Shown: positions 1 through 6,603 of the stretch, one piece after another | Layout: the number at the start of each line of letters is the position of its first letter | How positions within the stretch are numbered: position 1 is the stretch's first letter | Assembly: GCA_004525335.1 (NCBI GenBank) | Contig: SPCL01000080.1 | Location: forward strand, 1 to 9,148 | DNA from: Thermodesulfobacteriales bacterium | Lineage (GTDB): Bacteria > Desulfobacterota_D > UBA1144 > Nemesobacterales > UBA2774 | Direction of reading: 5' to 3' | Length of the DNA: 9,148 nucleotides | Notes under the pieces: model-generated | Databases searched by the model: none | Told to the model about the DNA's origin: nothing | Seen by the model: only the letters and a program-made list of their open reading frames with translations | Position numbers and translations under genes: made by a program

Positions 1-1116
1 GGGGTAGAAGTCATTTAATTGTCTCCCCAAATTTTTTTCCTGAATTAACACTTTGAATTTGTCTCCCATGAGTTCTGGAAGAAATAAATTCTTTATAGCC
101 TGTATCTCTTTTGCTGAGGAATCTTTCGGTTTAGCGTTTTCTTCTAAGCTGCCGCTTATTAGATCTAGTATTCCCCAGTCTATAAGAAATTGTCCCTGTG
201 TTGTGTACTTAACTTTGTTGATGTTTAGTGATTCCCCTACTCTAATTAGATTGCTAAAGTCGACATGGGCTGTAATATCCTGCTGTCCAATATTTATATA
301 TGGAGTCTCATTTATTACATGCCTATGTATACATTTACACGTTCCTTTCATTCTCTGTGTGCTGAAAAGCTCACCAGCTAAATACCCATAATCTATAGTG
401 ATTATAGTTCCTTTTCTTAAAACTCTATCAATTTCTTCTACAATCTTCTCCGCCCTAAGGTTAACTTCAAACTCCTGGTCTCCTCTGAAGTCTACATCTA
501 TTCTGCTGAAGTATTTTTCTAATTCTGGCGTGCTGGGTTTATCAATTATTTCCAAGAAGCCTTCATTTTCTAACGTGATGAATATCTCAGATAACTTCCC
601 ATTAGATATTTTTAATCTATGGAAAGGCAGCGCATCCATAAGCTCGTTAGATATAACAACACCTTGAATGTTTTCATTCTCTAGTTCGGCCAATGAAGAA
701 AATAGCTTAACTTTCTCTATATGACTGCTTAGAGCTTTCTTTGATTCATTTCTAGAATAGTCGCTTTGTTCTATCAGATAGTAAGTCGTTCGGTCATATT
801 GTTTTGGATTATTATTTTTAAGGTGATTCAAGACATCAATTGCGAGAGTTCCTTTGCCGGCTCCAAGCTCTACAATAGATAAGCTCTCTTCATCTATTAA
901 ATCTAAAGATTTTATTGTGAAGTTGCCGATTACACTCCCAAAAGATTTATGAACGTTAGAACTTGTATAAAAATCGCCCTCTTTCCCAATATTAGTTTTG
1001 CCAGATGAATAGTAGCCGTAAGTGGGATGATAAAGCGCAAGCTCCATAAATTTTGCAAATGTTATGGGACCTTTCTCTCTGATTATTGATTTTATTATTT
1101 CAGCTAAGTTTTTCAT
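1..1116 (-). CDS. MidA/NDUFAF7-family SAM-dependent methyltransferase, C-terminal end cut by the window edge
   Basis: The minus-strand reading frame is open from an ATG at 1116 to base 1, giving 372 codons with no stop. It matches the COG1565 (MidA/NDUFAF7) family along its length: ELALYHPTYGYY near residues 26-37, GKEGDFYTS at 44-52, the SAM-binding motif I VELGAGKGTL at 82-91, SNELMDALPFHR at 156-167, TIDYG at 240-244, QQDITAHVDF at 278-287, TTQGQFLIDWGI at 305-316 and ELMGDKFKVL at 348-357. The last motif normally lies close to the C-terminus, so probably only a few residues are missing. In mitochondria this family dimethylates an arginine of the 49-kDa complex I subunit during assembly; a similar role in bacteria is an inference. 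The ATG lacks a clear Shine-Dalgarno sequence, but the N-terminus fits the family. It is transcribed divergently from the acyltransferase gene. Family assignment is secure; the bacterial substrate is not known. Confidence 0.93.
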   Translation of the reverse strand, partial: MKNLAEIIKSIIREKGPITFAKFMELALYHPTYGYYSSGKTNIGKEGDFYTSSNVHKSFGSVIGNFTIKSLDLIDEESLSIVELGAGKGTLAIDVLNHLKNNNPKQYDRTTYYLIEQSDYSRNESKKALSSHIEKVKLFSSLAELENENIQGVVISNELMDALPFHRLKISNGKLSEIFITLENEGFLEIIDKPSTPELEKYFSRIDVDFRGDQEFEVNLRAEKIVEEIDRVLRKGTIITIDYGYLAGELFSTQRMKGTCKCIHRHVINETPYINIGQQDITAHVDFSNLIRVGESLNINKVKYTTQGQFLIDWGILDLISGSLEENAKPKDSSAKEIQAIKNLFLPELMGDKFKVLIQEKNLGRQLNDFYP

Positions 1117-1144
1117 ATTGAAAATATGTATATTTGAGCATAAC

Positions 1145-1173
1145 TTGAGTAAATTATATCAGACTTATATAAT
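1145..1173 (+). promoter_or_regulatory. Sigma-70-type promoter for the plsC-like gene
   Basis: TTGAGT at 1145-1150 and TATAAT at 1168-1173 are separated by exactly 17 bases. This would start transcription near 1180, just ahead of the acyltransferase gene. It overlaps the minus-strand -10 element at 1153-1161, so polymerase could probably occupy only one of the two at a time. Confidence 0.55.
1153..1161 (-). promoter_or_regulatory. Extended -10 promoter element for the midA-like gene
   Basis: Read on the minus strand the sequence is TGATATAAT, a perfect TGnTATAAT extended -10. It would start transcription about 30 bases upstream of the ATG at 1116. The -35 position (TCCGTT, about 1181-1176) is poor, which the extended -10 could offset. 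It lies between the -35 and -10 boxes of the opposing promoter. Confidence 0.5.
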
Positions 1174-1215
1174 TTAACGGATTTTCAATTTATTCTACAT
1201 GTGACCGGAAATATA

Positions 1216-1995
1216 ATGAACTTTATTAGACAGCCCATTAAAATCTTATTTTTCTTTCTTATCGTTGTCACTTTTCTCTTGATTTCTTTCATAACCGATC
1301 TGATTGTGAGGGATAGAAAGAAAAAACTGATTTCTTTCTCACGAATTGCATCTTTTTCCGGGAAAGTATGTCTTATGTTATTTGGAGTTAAAGTTAATCT
1401 GAAAAATCTTAATAGATATAAAAGGGCTAATAAAAATTATATGATTGTCTGTAATCATCTTTCTTATCTTGATATTTTTGTTGTTTATTCGGTTCTTCCA
1501 TCCGTTTTTATTGCAAATTCAGAGCTAGAGGAAGAGTTCCCCCTTGGGGTGGTTACCAAGTATGGCGGTGGAATTTTTGTTGAGAGGAGAAACCGCTCGA
1601 GATTATTAGGTGATATGGATAATATTTCCAGTGTCTTGAATATGGGCCTAAATATTGTACTTTTTCCTGAAGGCACAACATCTGACGGACAAGCAGTAAC
1701 AGCTTTTAAAGCCCCGTTCTTAAAATCCGCAATTAACACAGGCACGGATGTGCTTCCGCTTTGCCTTAATTATAAGAGGATAAATGGAGAGTCCTTAGAC
1801 GAGAAGAGTAAGGACTTAATTTTTTATTACGGGAGCATTACTTTCTTTGAGCATTTCTTCAGATTATTAAAATTAAAGAATATAGAGGTAGAATTAGAAG
1901 CCCTTGAAGAAATAGAAGTAAATCCAAAGATGACACGAAAAGAATTGTCTCAAATAGCATACGATAAAATTAGCTCTGCATACGTGAGTATTTAG
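1216..1995 (+). CDS. plsC: 1-acyl-sn-glycerol-3-phosphate acyltransferase (PlsC family)
   Basis: This membrane enzyme transfers an acyl chain to the sn-2 position of lysophosphatidate, making phosphatidate for phospholipid synthesis. Numbered from a possible upstream GTG at 1201, there is one N-terminal hydrophobic segment at about residues 14-36. The catalytic HX4D motif is NHLSYLD (85-91), the glycerophosphate-binding region is GGIFVERR (123-130), followed by FPEGT (155-159) and a block IV-like VLPLCL (184-189). Total length of about 260 residues is normal for PlsC. I chose the ATG at 1216 because GGAA lies 5 bases upstream; the in-frame GTG at 1201 has no ribosome binding site but would add only five residues. 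Related LPLAT-family enzymes with other acceptors, such as ornithine-lipid or ladderane acyltransferases, share these motifs, so the exact substrate is inferred. Its own promoter probably lies at 1145-1173. Confidence 0.88.
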   Translation: MNFIRQPIKILFFFLIVVTFLLISFITDLIVRDRKKKLISFSRIASFSGKVCLMLFGVKVNLKNLNRYKRANKNYMIVCNHLSYLDIFVVYSVLPSVFIANSELEEEFPLGVVTKYGGGIFVERRNRSRLLGDMDNISSVLNMGLNIVLFPEGTTSDGQAVTAFKAPFLKSAINTGTDVLPLCLNYKRINGESLDEKSKDLIFYYGSITFFEHFFRLLKLKNIEVELEALEEIEVNPKMTRKELSQIAYDKISSAYVSI

Positions 1996-2038
1996 ATAAG
2001 GGATTTGGGAACAATTAATAGGTTTAAACATAGTAATA

Positions 2039-2047
2039 TGTTATAAA
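2039..2047 (+). promoter_or_regulatory. Extended -10 promoter candidate upstream of dapL
   Basis: TGTTATAAA fits the TGnTATAAT extended -10 with one mismatch in the hexamer. No good -35 hexamer sits 16-18 bases upstream. Transcription would start near 2054 and give a leader of about 90 bases before dapL. Confidence 0.4.
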
Positions 2048-2058
2048 ATTTTAGTTAT

Positions 2059-2086
2059 AGAGCGCATAGGTGCTGTATCTTGCTCT
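2059..2086 (+). other. Small dyad in the presumed dapL leader
   Basis: AGAGC at 2059-2063 can pair with GCTCT at 2082-2086, and inside it GCA (2064-2066) can pair with TGC (2071-2073). No T-run follows, so this is not a classic terminator. It could be part of a structured 5' leader. I do not recognise a known riboswitch class, and the pairing may be chance. Confidence 0.2.
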
Positions 2087-2144
2087 CACTGGGTAGGTTA
2101 GTTATCATACAAACTTCCAAAAGTACAACGAAGGAGATATAAAA

Positions 2145-3311
2145 ATGGACGTTAAATGGGCAAGTCGAATTGCTGAGTTACCACCATACTTATTTGCTGA
2201 AATAGATGCCAAAAAAAATGAACTAATAGATAAGGGTGTTGATGTAATAGATTTAGGTGTTGGCGATCCTGATCTCCCGACGCCGGATTTCATTATTGAT
2301 GCCCTAAAAGTTGGGGTAGAGAATCCGGCATATCATAGATATCCGTCATATCAAGGAATGCGGTCCTTTAGAGTTGCCGTTGCCAACTGGTATAAAGAAC
2401 GATTTAATGTTTACTTGGATCCTGATACGGAAGTTGTTGCTCTAATCGGTTCAAAAGAAGGTATTGCCCATACGCCCCTTGCTTTCATTGATCCGGGAGA
2501 CGTAGGTTTATATACCGATCCTGGGTATCCGGTATATCCGACCTCTATTAGCTTTGCCGGTGGGACCCCTTATGCAGTACCTCTTTATAAAGACAATGAA
2601 TTCTTGCCAGATCTAAACGCGATCCCTGACGATATTAAAAAACGGGCTAAGCTATTATTTTTAAACTATCCCAATAATCCTACTACTGCAGTTGCGGACG
2701 GGGGATTTTTTAAAGATTTAGTCGATTTTGCTGCTAAGAACAATATTCTTATTTGCCATGATGCAGCCTATACTGAAATAGCCTACGACGGATACAATCC
2801 ACCTAGCTTTTTGCAGACAGATGGGGCAAAAGATGTGGGAATTGAGTTTCATTCTCTATCCAAAACCTTCAACATGACAGGTTGGAGGATTGCTTTTGCT
2901 GTTGGCAATAAAAAAGCCATTGCCGGTATTGGAAAAGTCAAAACCAATATAGATTCAGGAGCATTTCAAGCTGTTCAGTATGCCGGCATGGTGGCACTTC
3001 AAAATTATAAAAAGGGGCTTCAAGACAGAATCAAGATTTTTCAAGAACGGCGTGATATATTTTGCAAAGGCCTTGATGAAGCAGGTCTAAGTTATCACCC
3101 GCCCAAAGCGACTTTTTACGTATGGTTTGATGTTCCTCACGGGCTTACTTCCAAAGAATTCTCATCAAGACTTCTGTCTGAATCAGGAATAGTTGTTACT
3201 CCCGGAACTGGATTTGGTGAATATGGAGAAGGGTATGCTAGAGTTTCAACAACGTTTAGTACGGAAAGAATAATCCAAGCTGTACAAAGGTTAAAGGACG
3301 CCAAGTTTTAA
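2145..3311 (+). CDS. dapL: LL-diaminopimelate aminotransferase
   Basis: This PLP enzyme converts L-tetrahydrodipicolinate directly to LL-2,6-diaminopimelate using glutamate. It bypasses the succinylase and acetylase branches of lysine and peptidoglycan precursor synthesis. The 388-residue protein is a complete fold-type I aminotransferase. Visible motifs are DLGVGDPDLPTP (36-47), HRYPSYQGM (64-72), GSKEGIAH (102-109), NYPNNPT (174-180), the PLP-phenol-binding aspartate in CHDAAYTE (D206), the Schiff-base lysine in SLSKTFNMTGWR (K240), and the carboxylate-binding arginine in YARVS (R366). GVGDPDLPTP and the following HRYPSY block favour DapL over AspC- or HisC-type enzymes; AlaT-like transaminases are the main alternative. 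The start is fixed by a strong AAGGAG at 2131-2136, 8 bases before the ATG. The glycosyltransferase gene begins 28 bases after the stop, so the two are probably co-transcribed. No other lysine gene is next to it. Confidence 0.9.
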   Translation: MDVKWASRIAELPPYLFAEIDAKKNELIDKGVDVIDLGVGDPDLPTPDFIIDALKVGVENPAYHRYPSYQGMRSFRVAVANWYKERFNVYLDPDTEVVALIGSKEGIAHTPLAFIDPGDVGLYTDPGYPVYPTSISFAGGTPYAVPLYKDNEFLPDLNAIPDDIKKRAKLLFLNYPNNPTTAVADGGFFKDLVDFAAKNNILICHDAAYTEIAYDGYNPPSFLQTDGAKDVGIEFHSLSKTFNMTGWRIAFAVGNKKAIAGIGKVKTNIDSGAFQAVQYAGMVALQNYKKGLQDRIKIFQERRDIFCKGLDEAGLSYHPPKATFYVWFDVPHGLTSKEFSSRLLSESGIVVTPGTGFGEYGEGYARVSTTFSTERIIQAVQRLKDAKF

Positions 3312-3339
3312 TCTTTCGTAAGCAACTACAGGGAAAAAA

Positions 3340-4884
3340 TTGGAATACTTTATATTAATTTCTAAAATTGTTACAACGGTTGTTTACGGTTTCTCCCTTT
3401 TGCTACTCTGTACTTTTGGTATCCATAGGTATTACTTGTCGTATCTTTATAGTAAGAATAAAAACAAGGTACCTGTTCCAAAGGGCACTTTTGAAAAGCT
3501 GCCCGTAGTTACCGTACAGCTACCTGTTTATAATGAGATGTATGTAGTAGAAAGACTCATCTCTAGGGTCTGCAATATAGACTATCCCAAAGAGCTGCTG
3601 GAAATTCAGGTGCTGGATGATTCAACAGATAAAACAACTGAAATTGCACGTTGCTGTGTTAGCCACTTTAAAGAAAAAGGGTTTAATATTACTTGCCTAC
3701 ATAGAAAGGACCGAGAGGGCTATAAAGCAGGGGCTTTAAGAGAAGGTCTTAAGTCAGCCAAAGGGGAATTGATTGCTATTTTTGACGCCGACTTCATGCC
3801 TCCTAAGAATTTTCTAAGAAGAACGGTCGATTTCTTTGTTGATTCTAAAGTTGGTATGGTGCAAGTTAGGTGGGGTCATGTAAATCAGGACTACTCAACT
3901 TTAACTAAAGCCCAGTCAATTCTACTTGACGGACATTTTATTCTTGAGCAGTCGGCTCGTTTCAATAATGGCATGTTCTTTAATTTTAACGGTACAGCCG
4001 GAGTGATCAGAAAAAAATGTATCGAGTCCTCAGGCGGATGGCAGCACGATACTCTTACGGAAGATCTGGATCTCAGCTATAGAGCGCAGTTAGCCGGATG
4101 GAAGCTTGTTTACTTAAAAGACACCACTGCAGATGCGGAGCTCCCGGTTGATATGAATGCATTTAAATCACAACAGCACCGCTGGGCTAAGGGTGGAGTG
4201 CAAACAGCTTTTAAGATTCTCCCTCAAATTTTTAAGAGAAAAGATTTGCCTTTTAAAATCAAATCTGAGGCCTTTTTTCATCTTTTTGGTAATATTTCAT
4301 ACTTATTGCTTCTGATCCTTTTGTTATTAATGTTTCCTATGGGCTACTTCTGGCAATCAATAGCATGGCATAAATTAGTTCTGTTTAACCTTTTTACAAT
4401 CTCAGCAGGTACTTTGAGCTTTGCATTTTTCTATGCTTATACTGTTAAAGAAAAACATGGGAACAACTGGCTTAGCTATCTTAAATATGTCCCTGTTGCT
4501 ATCTCAGTTGGTGCTGGTCTTGCTATTAATAATAGTAAAGCTGTGCTTGAAGCATTTTTAGGTAAAAAATCAGAATTTAGGCGGACTCCAAAATTTGCTG
4601 TAACTTCCAAAAGTGACAACTGGCGGACTAGAAAAAGCTATGTCTCATCAAATGAAATAACTGCGCTAATTGAAATTGCTCTCGGTATGCTGTTTCTTCT
4701 TCAAACTCTTTATGCAATTTATAAAGGTTACTATGGATGGATTCCGTTCTTGCTTCTTATCCAATTTGGATTTTTATATACAGGATTTCTATCAATTCTT
4801 CACAGCAATAGAAAAAAGAGCCCTGAGACCACAATTGGGCCTCTAATAGCCAACCCTGCCTTTCAAAGAGATAAAGACTACTAA
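3340..4884 (+). CDS. Membrane family 2 glycosyltransferase, cellulose-synthase-like (CslA-type)
   Basis: This is a processive-type membrane GT2 of 514 residues. It has an N-terminal transmembrane helix (about 4-27), a cytoplasmic GT-A domain (about 55-300), and several C-terminal helices (about 312-334, 346-368, 441-460 and 466-486). All catalytic motifs are present: VLDDSTDKT (91-99), FDADF (148-152), TEDLDLSYRA (240-249, catalytic D) and QQHRW (278-282, acceptor binding). The block FNFNGTAG (214-221) through TED, ELP and QQHRW closely resembles plant and bacterial CslA/CslC enzymes that build beta-1,4-mannan or glucan. The polymer made here is an inference. There is no PilZ domain, so no sign of c-di-GMP control within the protein. 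The only plausible start is TTG at 3340, with GGGA 5 bases upstream; the first in-frame ATG is already inside the catalytic domain. It probably shares a transcript with dapL. Confidence 0.88.
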   Translation: MEYFILISKIVTTVVYGFSLLLLCTFGIHRYYLSYLYSKNKNKVPVPKGTFEKLPVVTVQLPVYNEMYVVERLISRVCNIDYPKELLEIQVLDDSTDKTTEIARCCVSHFKEKGFNITCLHRKDREGYKAGALREGLKSAKGELIAIFDADFMPPKNFLRRTVDFFVDSKVGMVQVRWGHVNQDYSTLTKAQSILLDGHFILEQSARFNNGMFFNFNGTAGVIRKKCIESSGGWQHDTLTEDLDLSYRAQLAGWKLVYLKDTTADAELPVDMNAFKSQQHRWAKGGVQTAFKILPQIFKRKDLPFKIKSEAFFHLFGNISYLLLLILLLLMFPMGYFWQSIAWHKLVLFNLFTISAGTLSFAFFYAYTVKEKHGNNWLSYLKYVPVAISVGAGLAINNSKAVLEAFLGKKSEFRRTPKFAVTSKSDNWRTRKSYVSSNEITALIEIALGMLFLLQTLYAIYKGYYGWIPFLLLIQFGFLYTGFLSILHSNRKKSPETTIGPLIANPAFQRDKDY

Positions 4885-5017
4885 TACTTACTCAGTTTTG
4901 CTACACTTCCTATATTGTAACTAGAGTTTTAATCTCTTAACATAATATTCATAATTGTCAGATAAGATGTCCAACTGTTTTGAAAAATTCAGATCATTTA
5001 TTTTGGAGGCCCGTAAA

Positions 5018-5533
5018 ATGTTTAGATACACAATCATGACGGTATTAGTGCTTTTTGTTTCATCTTTGATGATTTCTACATATTCATTTTCTCAAGGTGA
5101 TCAAGCGGAAATGAATACTTTAAAAGGTTTAAAAGGCATCGGAGTTAGTGTTGAAGATATAGATGCTGACGCTGCGGCTGACGGTCTTAATAATAAGAAG
5201 TTGCTGAGTGCTATTACCCAGAAACTAAAAAAGTCTGGAATTAAAGTATTAACGGATCAGGAAGTTGGAACTATTAGCGGCCAACCCAAACTAGTTCTGA
5301 GTATTAATTCAACAAAGCAGCCTGGGCCTATATATCTCTTTACAGCAACTTTGGATTTCACTCAAATTGTATTGCTTGAAAGAAACCCCGGCCTTACAGC
5401 CGTATCCCCAACATGGACTGTTCTAACGACGGGTGGAGCGCTACCTGAAGATTTACTAGCTAATGTTCAAGCAGCTCTTGATCCAATGCTTGAGAGTTTT
5501 ATTACCGATTATAGAAAGGCCAATCCGAAATAG
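5018..5533 (+). CDS. Exported protein of unknown function (171 residues)
   Basis: I do not recognise a named family. The N-terminus is a clear signal peptide: MFRY, a hydrophobic core to about residue 20, and likely cleavage after STYSFS or nearby. No lipobox cysteine is visible, so export to the periplasm or outside is expected. The mature part is about 145 residues, with a pattern of short alpha and beta segments: IGVSVEDIDAD (41-51), KKSGIKVLTD (71-80), KLVLSINS (91-98), a strand-like region 105-120, then TWTVLTTGG (132-140), and a helix ending FITDYRKANP (161-170). Small uncharacterised exported proteins with a similar 'GI-V-L', 'ATW' and 'DY--ANP' layout exist in many Gram-negative bacteria; this recollection is unverified. 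I chose the ATG at 5018 because GGAGG at 5005-5009 lies 8 bases upstream. An in-frame TTG at 4955 would put a polar stretch before the signal peptide. It follows the glycosyltransferase by 133 bases. Confidence 0.78.
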   Translation: MFRYTIMTVLVLFVSSLMISTYSFSQGDQAEMNTLKGLKGIGVSVEDIDADAAADGLNNKKLLSAITQKLKKSGIKVLTDQEVGTISGQPKLVLSINSTKQPGPIYLFTATLDFTQIVLLERNPGLTAVSPTWTVLTTGGALPEDLLANVQAALDPMLESFITDYRKANPK

Positions 5534-5585
5534 CTGTTACTAATATAATTTCTCAAATTTTTTATGTTAATTTAGTGCAATAAAA

Positions 5586-5617
5586 AGAGGGGTAAGCCGT
5601 TACCGACTTACCCCTCT
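5586..5617. terminator. Perfect 11-bp hairpin; terminator-like only when read on the minus strand
   Basis: AGAGGGGTAAG (5586-5596) pairs perfectly with CTTACCCCTCT (5607-5617) around a 10-base loop. It sits 52 bases after the stop of the exported-protein gene. On the plus strand it is followed by AAGAGCACGG and has no T-run, while AAAAA precedes it. On the minus strand it is followed by TTTTTA, the usual intrinsic terminator arrangement. It may still end or protect the plus-strand transcript, but orientation is ambiguous. Confidence 0.5.
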
Positions 5618-5726
5618 AAGAGCACGGAGTTGATAGGGTATGGAGAAGATAATATTCCCTGTTTGTTAATCCTATGTTAGATTTAAATTAAGAAGAAGTT
5701 AACATTAATTCTGTTTGTTCTTTACA

Positions 5727-5755
5727 TTAATAAACCGTTTTTATCGTCATATATT
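5727..5755 (+). promoter_or_regulatory. Weak promoter candidate for walJ-purB
   Basis: TTAATA (5727-5732) and TATATT (5750-5755) are 17 bases apart, matching the consensus at 4/6 and 5/6. The region is so AT-rich that such a match is not strong evidence. It would give a leader of about 80 bases before walJ. Confidence 0.25.
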
Positions 5756-5844
5756 ATATTTCAGTCGCTTTAGGGTTGATAAGTTAGTCAAATTACATCG
5801 ATACTACGCCCCCATATCTAAGAGGAGCCTAAATTTCTTACAAA

Positions 5845-6603
5845 ATGAGAGTTTGCACTTTAGCCAGCGGGAGTTCAGGGAACTCACTATACATAGAGAC
5901 TGAGAGTACAAAGGTATTGATTGATGCCGGTATTAGTATGAAGCAAATTAAACTCAGGCTTGAGACTATAGGTGTTGAACTATCAGATATAGACGCTGTA
6001 ATTACCACACATGAACACTCAGACCACACACACGCTATTAAGAGATTAAATATTCCGACTTACGTAGCCTCAGCTACGACACATCTCTGGAAAGACACAG
6101 TCAATCAGCTTGAGGAATTTGAGAGTGATACAGCTTTTGCTATTAAAGACTTATTGGTGACCCCTTTTTCTATCCCACATGACGCTCTGGATCCGGTGGG
6201 TTTTTCTATTGAATGCTCTAATAATATTAAAATTGGAATAGTTACAGATATTGGCTCTGTCACTTCACTAGTCAAGGAAAGGCTAAAGGGCTCAAACATT
6301 TTATTAATTGAGTTTAATCACGATAGTGACATACTTCTTTATAGTCATTATCCCTGGGATTTGAAACAAAGAATTAAAGGACGTCTCGGCCATTTATCCA
6401 ATACTCAGGCTGCTGAACTGTTAAATGAATTGTTCCATGAAGGTTTGAAACATGTGATTTTAGGGCATTTGAGTCAGGTTAATAATAGACCAGAGCTTGC
6501 ATTTCAGTCTGCCTCAAAAATAGTGAAAAAAAATGGTGCGGAATCCGAGGTCAGTGTTTCAGTCGCGCCCAGAAAAACCGTAGGGGAGGTACTACAAATT
6601 TGA
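5845..6603 (+). CDS. walJ: WalJ/YycJ-type metallo-beta-lactamase-fold nuclease
   Basis: The 252-residue protein is a complete single-domain metallo-hydrolase of the WalJ (YycJ) family. It opens with the family hallmark MRVCTLASGSSGNS (1-14), which supports the ATG at 5845. The metal-binding motif HEHSDH is at 56-61, followed by SIPHDALDPVGF (109-120), VTDIGS (133-138), LIEFNHD (154-160), GHLSN (182-186) and GHLSQVNN (207-214). All expected metal ligands are present. Family members have been described as DNA nucleases with 5'-3' exonuclease activity, with a proposed role in mismatch repair; in Firmicutes the gene accompanies walRK, which is absent here. The nearest purine-rich stretch, AGAGGAG at 5821-5827, lies 17 bases upstream, which is unusually far. 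Its last codons contain the ribosome binding site of purB, and the two genes overlap by 4 bases. Confidence 0.92.
   Translation: MRVCTLASGSSGNSLYIETESTKVLIDAGISMKQIKLRLETIGVELSDIDAVITTHEHSDHTHAIKRLNIPTYVASATTHLWKDTVNQLEEFESDTAFAIKDLLVTPFSIPHDALDPVGFSIECSNNIKIGIVTDIGSVTSLVKERLKGSNILLIEFNHDSDILLYSHYPWDLKQRIKGRLGHLSNTQAAELLNELFHEGLKHVILGHLSQVNNRPELAFQSASKIVKKNGAESEVSVSVAPRKTVGEVLQI
6583..6590 (+). promoter_or_regulatory. Strong Shine-Dalgarno of purB inside the end of walJ
   Basis: GGGGAGGT lies 9 bases before the TTG at 6600. It decides that non-ATG start and, with the 4-base stop/start overlap, suggests translational coupling of purB to walJ. Confidence 0.75.

Larger units (their letters stand above)
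5534..5844. other. Gene-free 311-bp stretch between the exported-protein gene and walJ
   Basis: No convincing coding sequence is present. It holds one strong hairpin at 5586-5617, very AT-rich DNA from about 5650 to 5760, and a weak promoter candidate before walJ. CTGTTTGTT occurs twice (5659-5667 and 5711-5719) and ACATTAAT twice (from 5702 and 5724); these are short and may be chance. Confidence 0.6.

Noticed and set aside
53..667. Two plus-strand open frames (53-391 and 398-667)
   Set aside because: They lie antisense to the midA-like gene, which has conserved motifs on the minus strand throughout. Their own translations show no recognisable domain.
4955..5017. N-terminal extension of the exported protein from a TTG at 4955
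   Set aside because: It would put about 21 polar residues before a good signal peptide, and it has no ribosome binding site. The ATG at 5018 has GGAGG at ideal spacing.
4885..5017. Possible promoter TTGTAA-17-TAACAT before the exported-protein gene
   Set aside because: Both hexamers match the consensus at only 4/6 in AT-rich DNA, which is too weak to call.
5715..5903. A 62-codon plus-strand frame ahead of and overlapping walJ
   Set aside because: It runs out of frame into the conserved walJ N-terminus, has no ribosome binding site and has a composition typical of translated AT-rich intergenic DNA.
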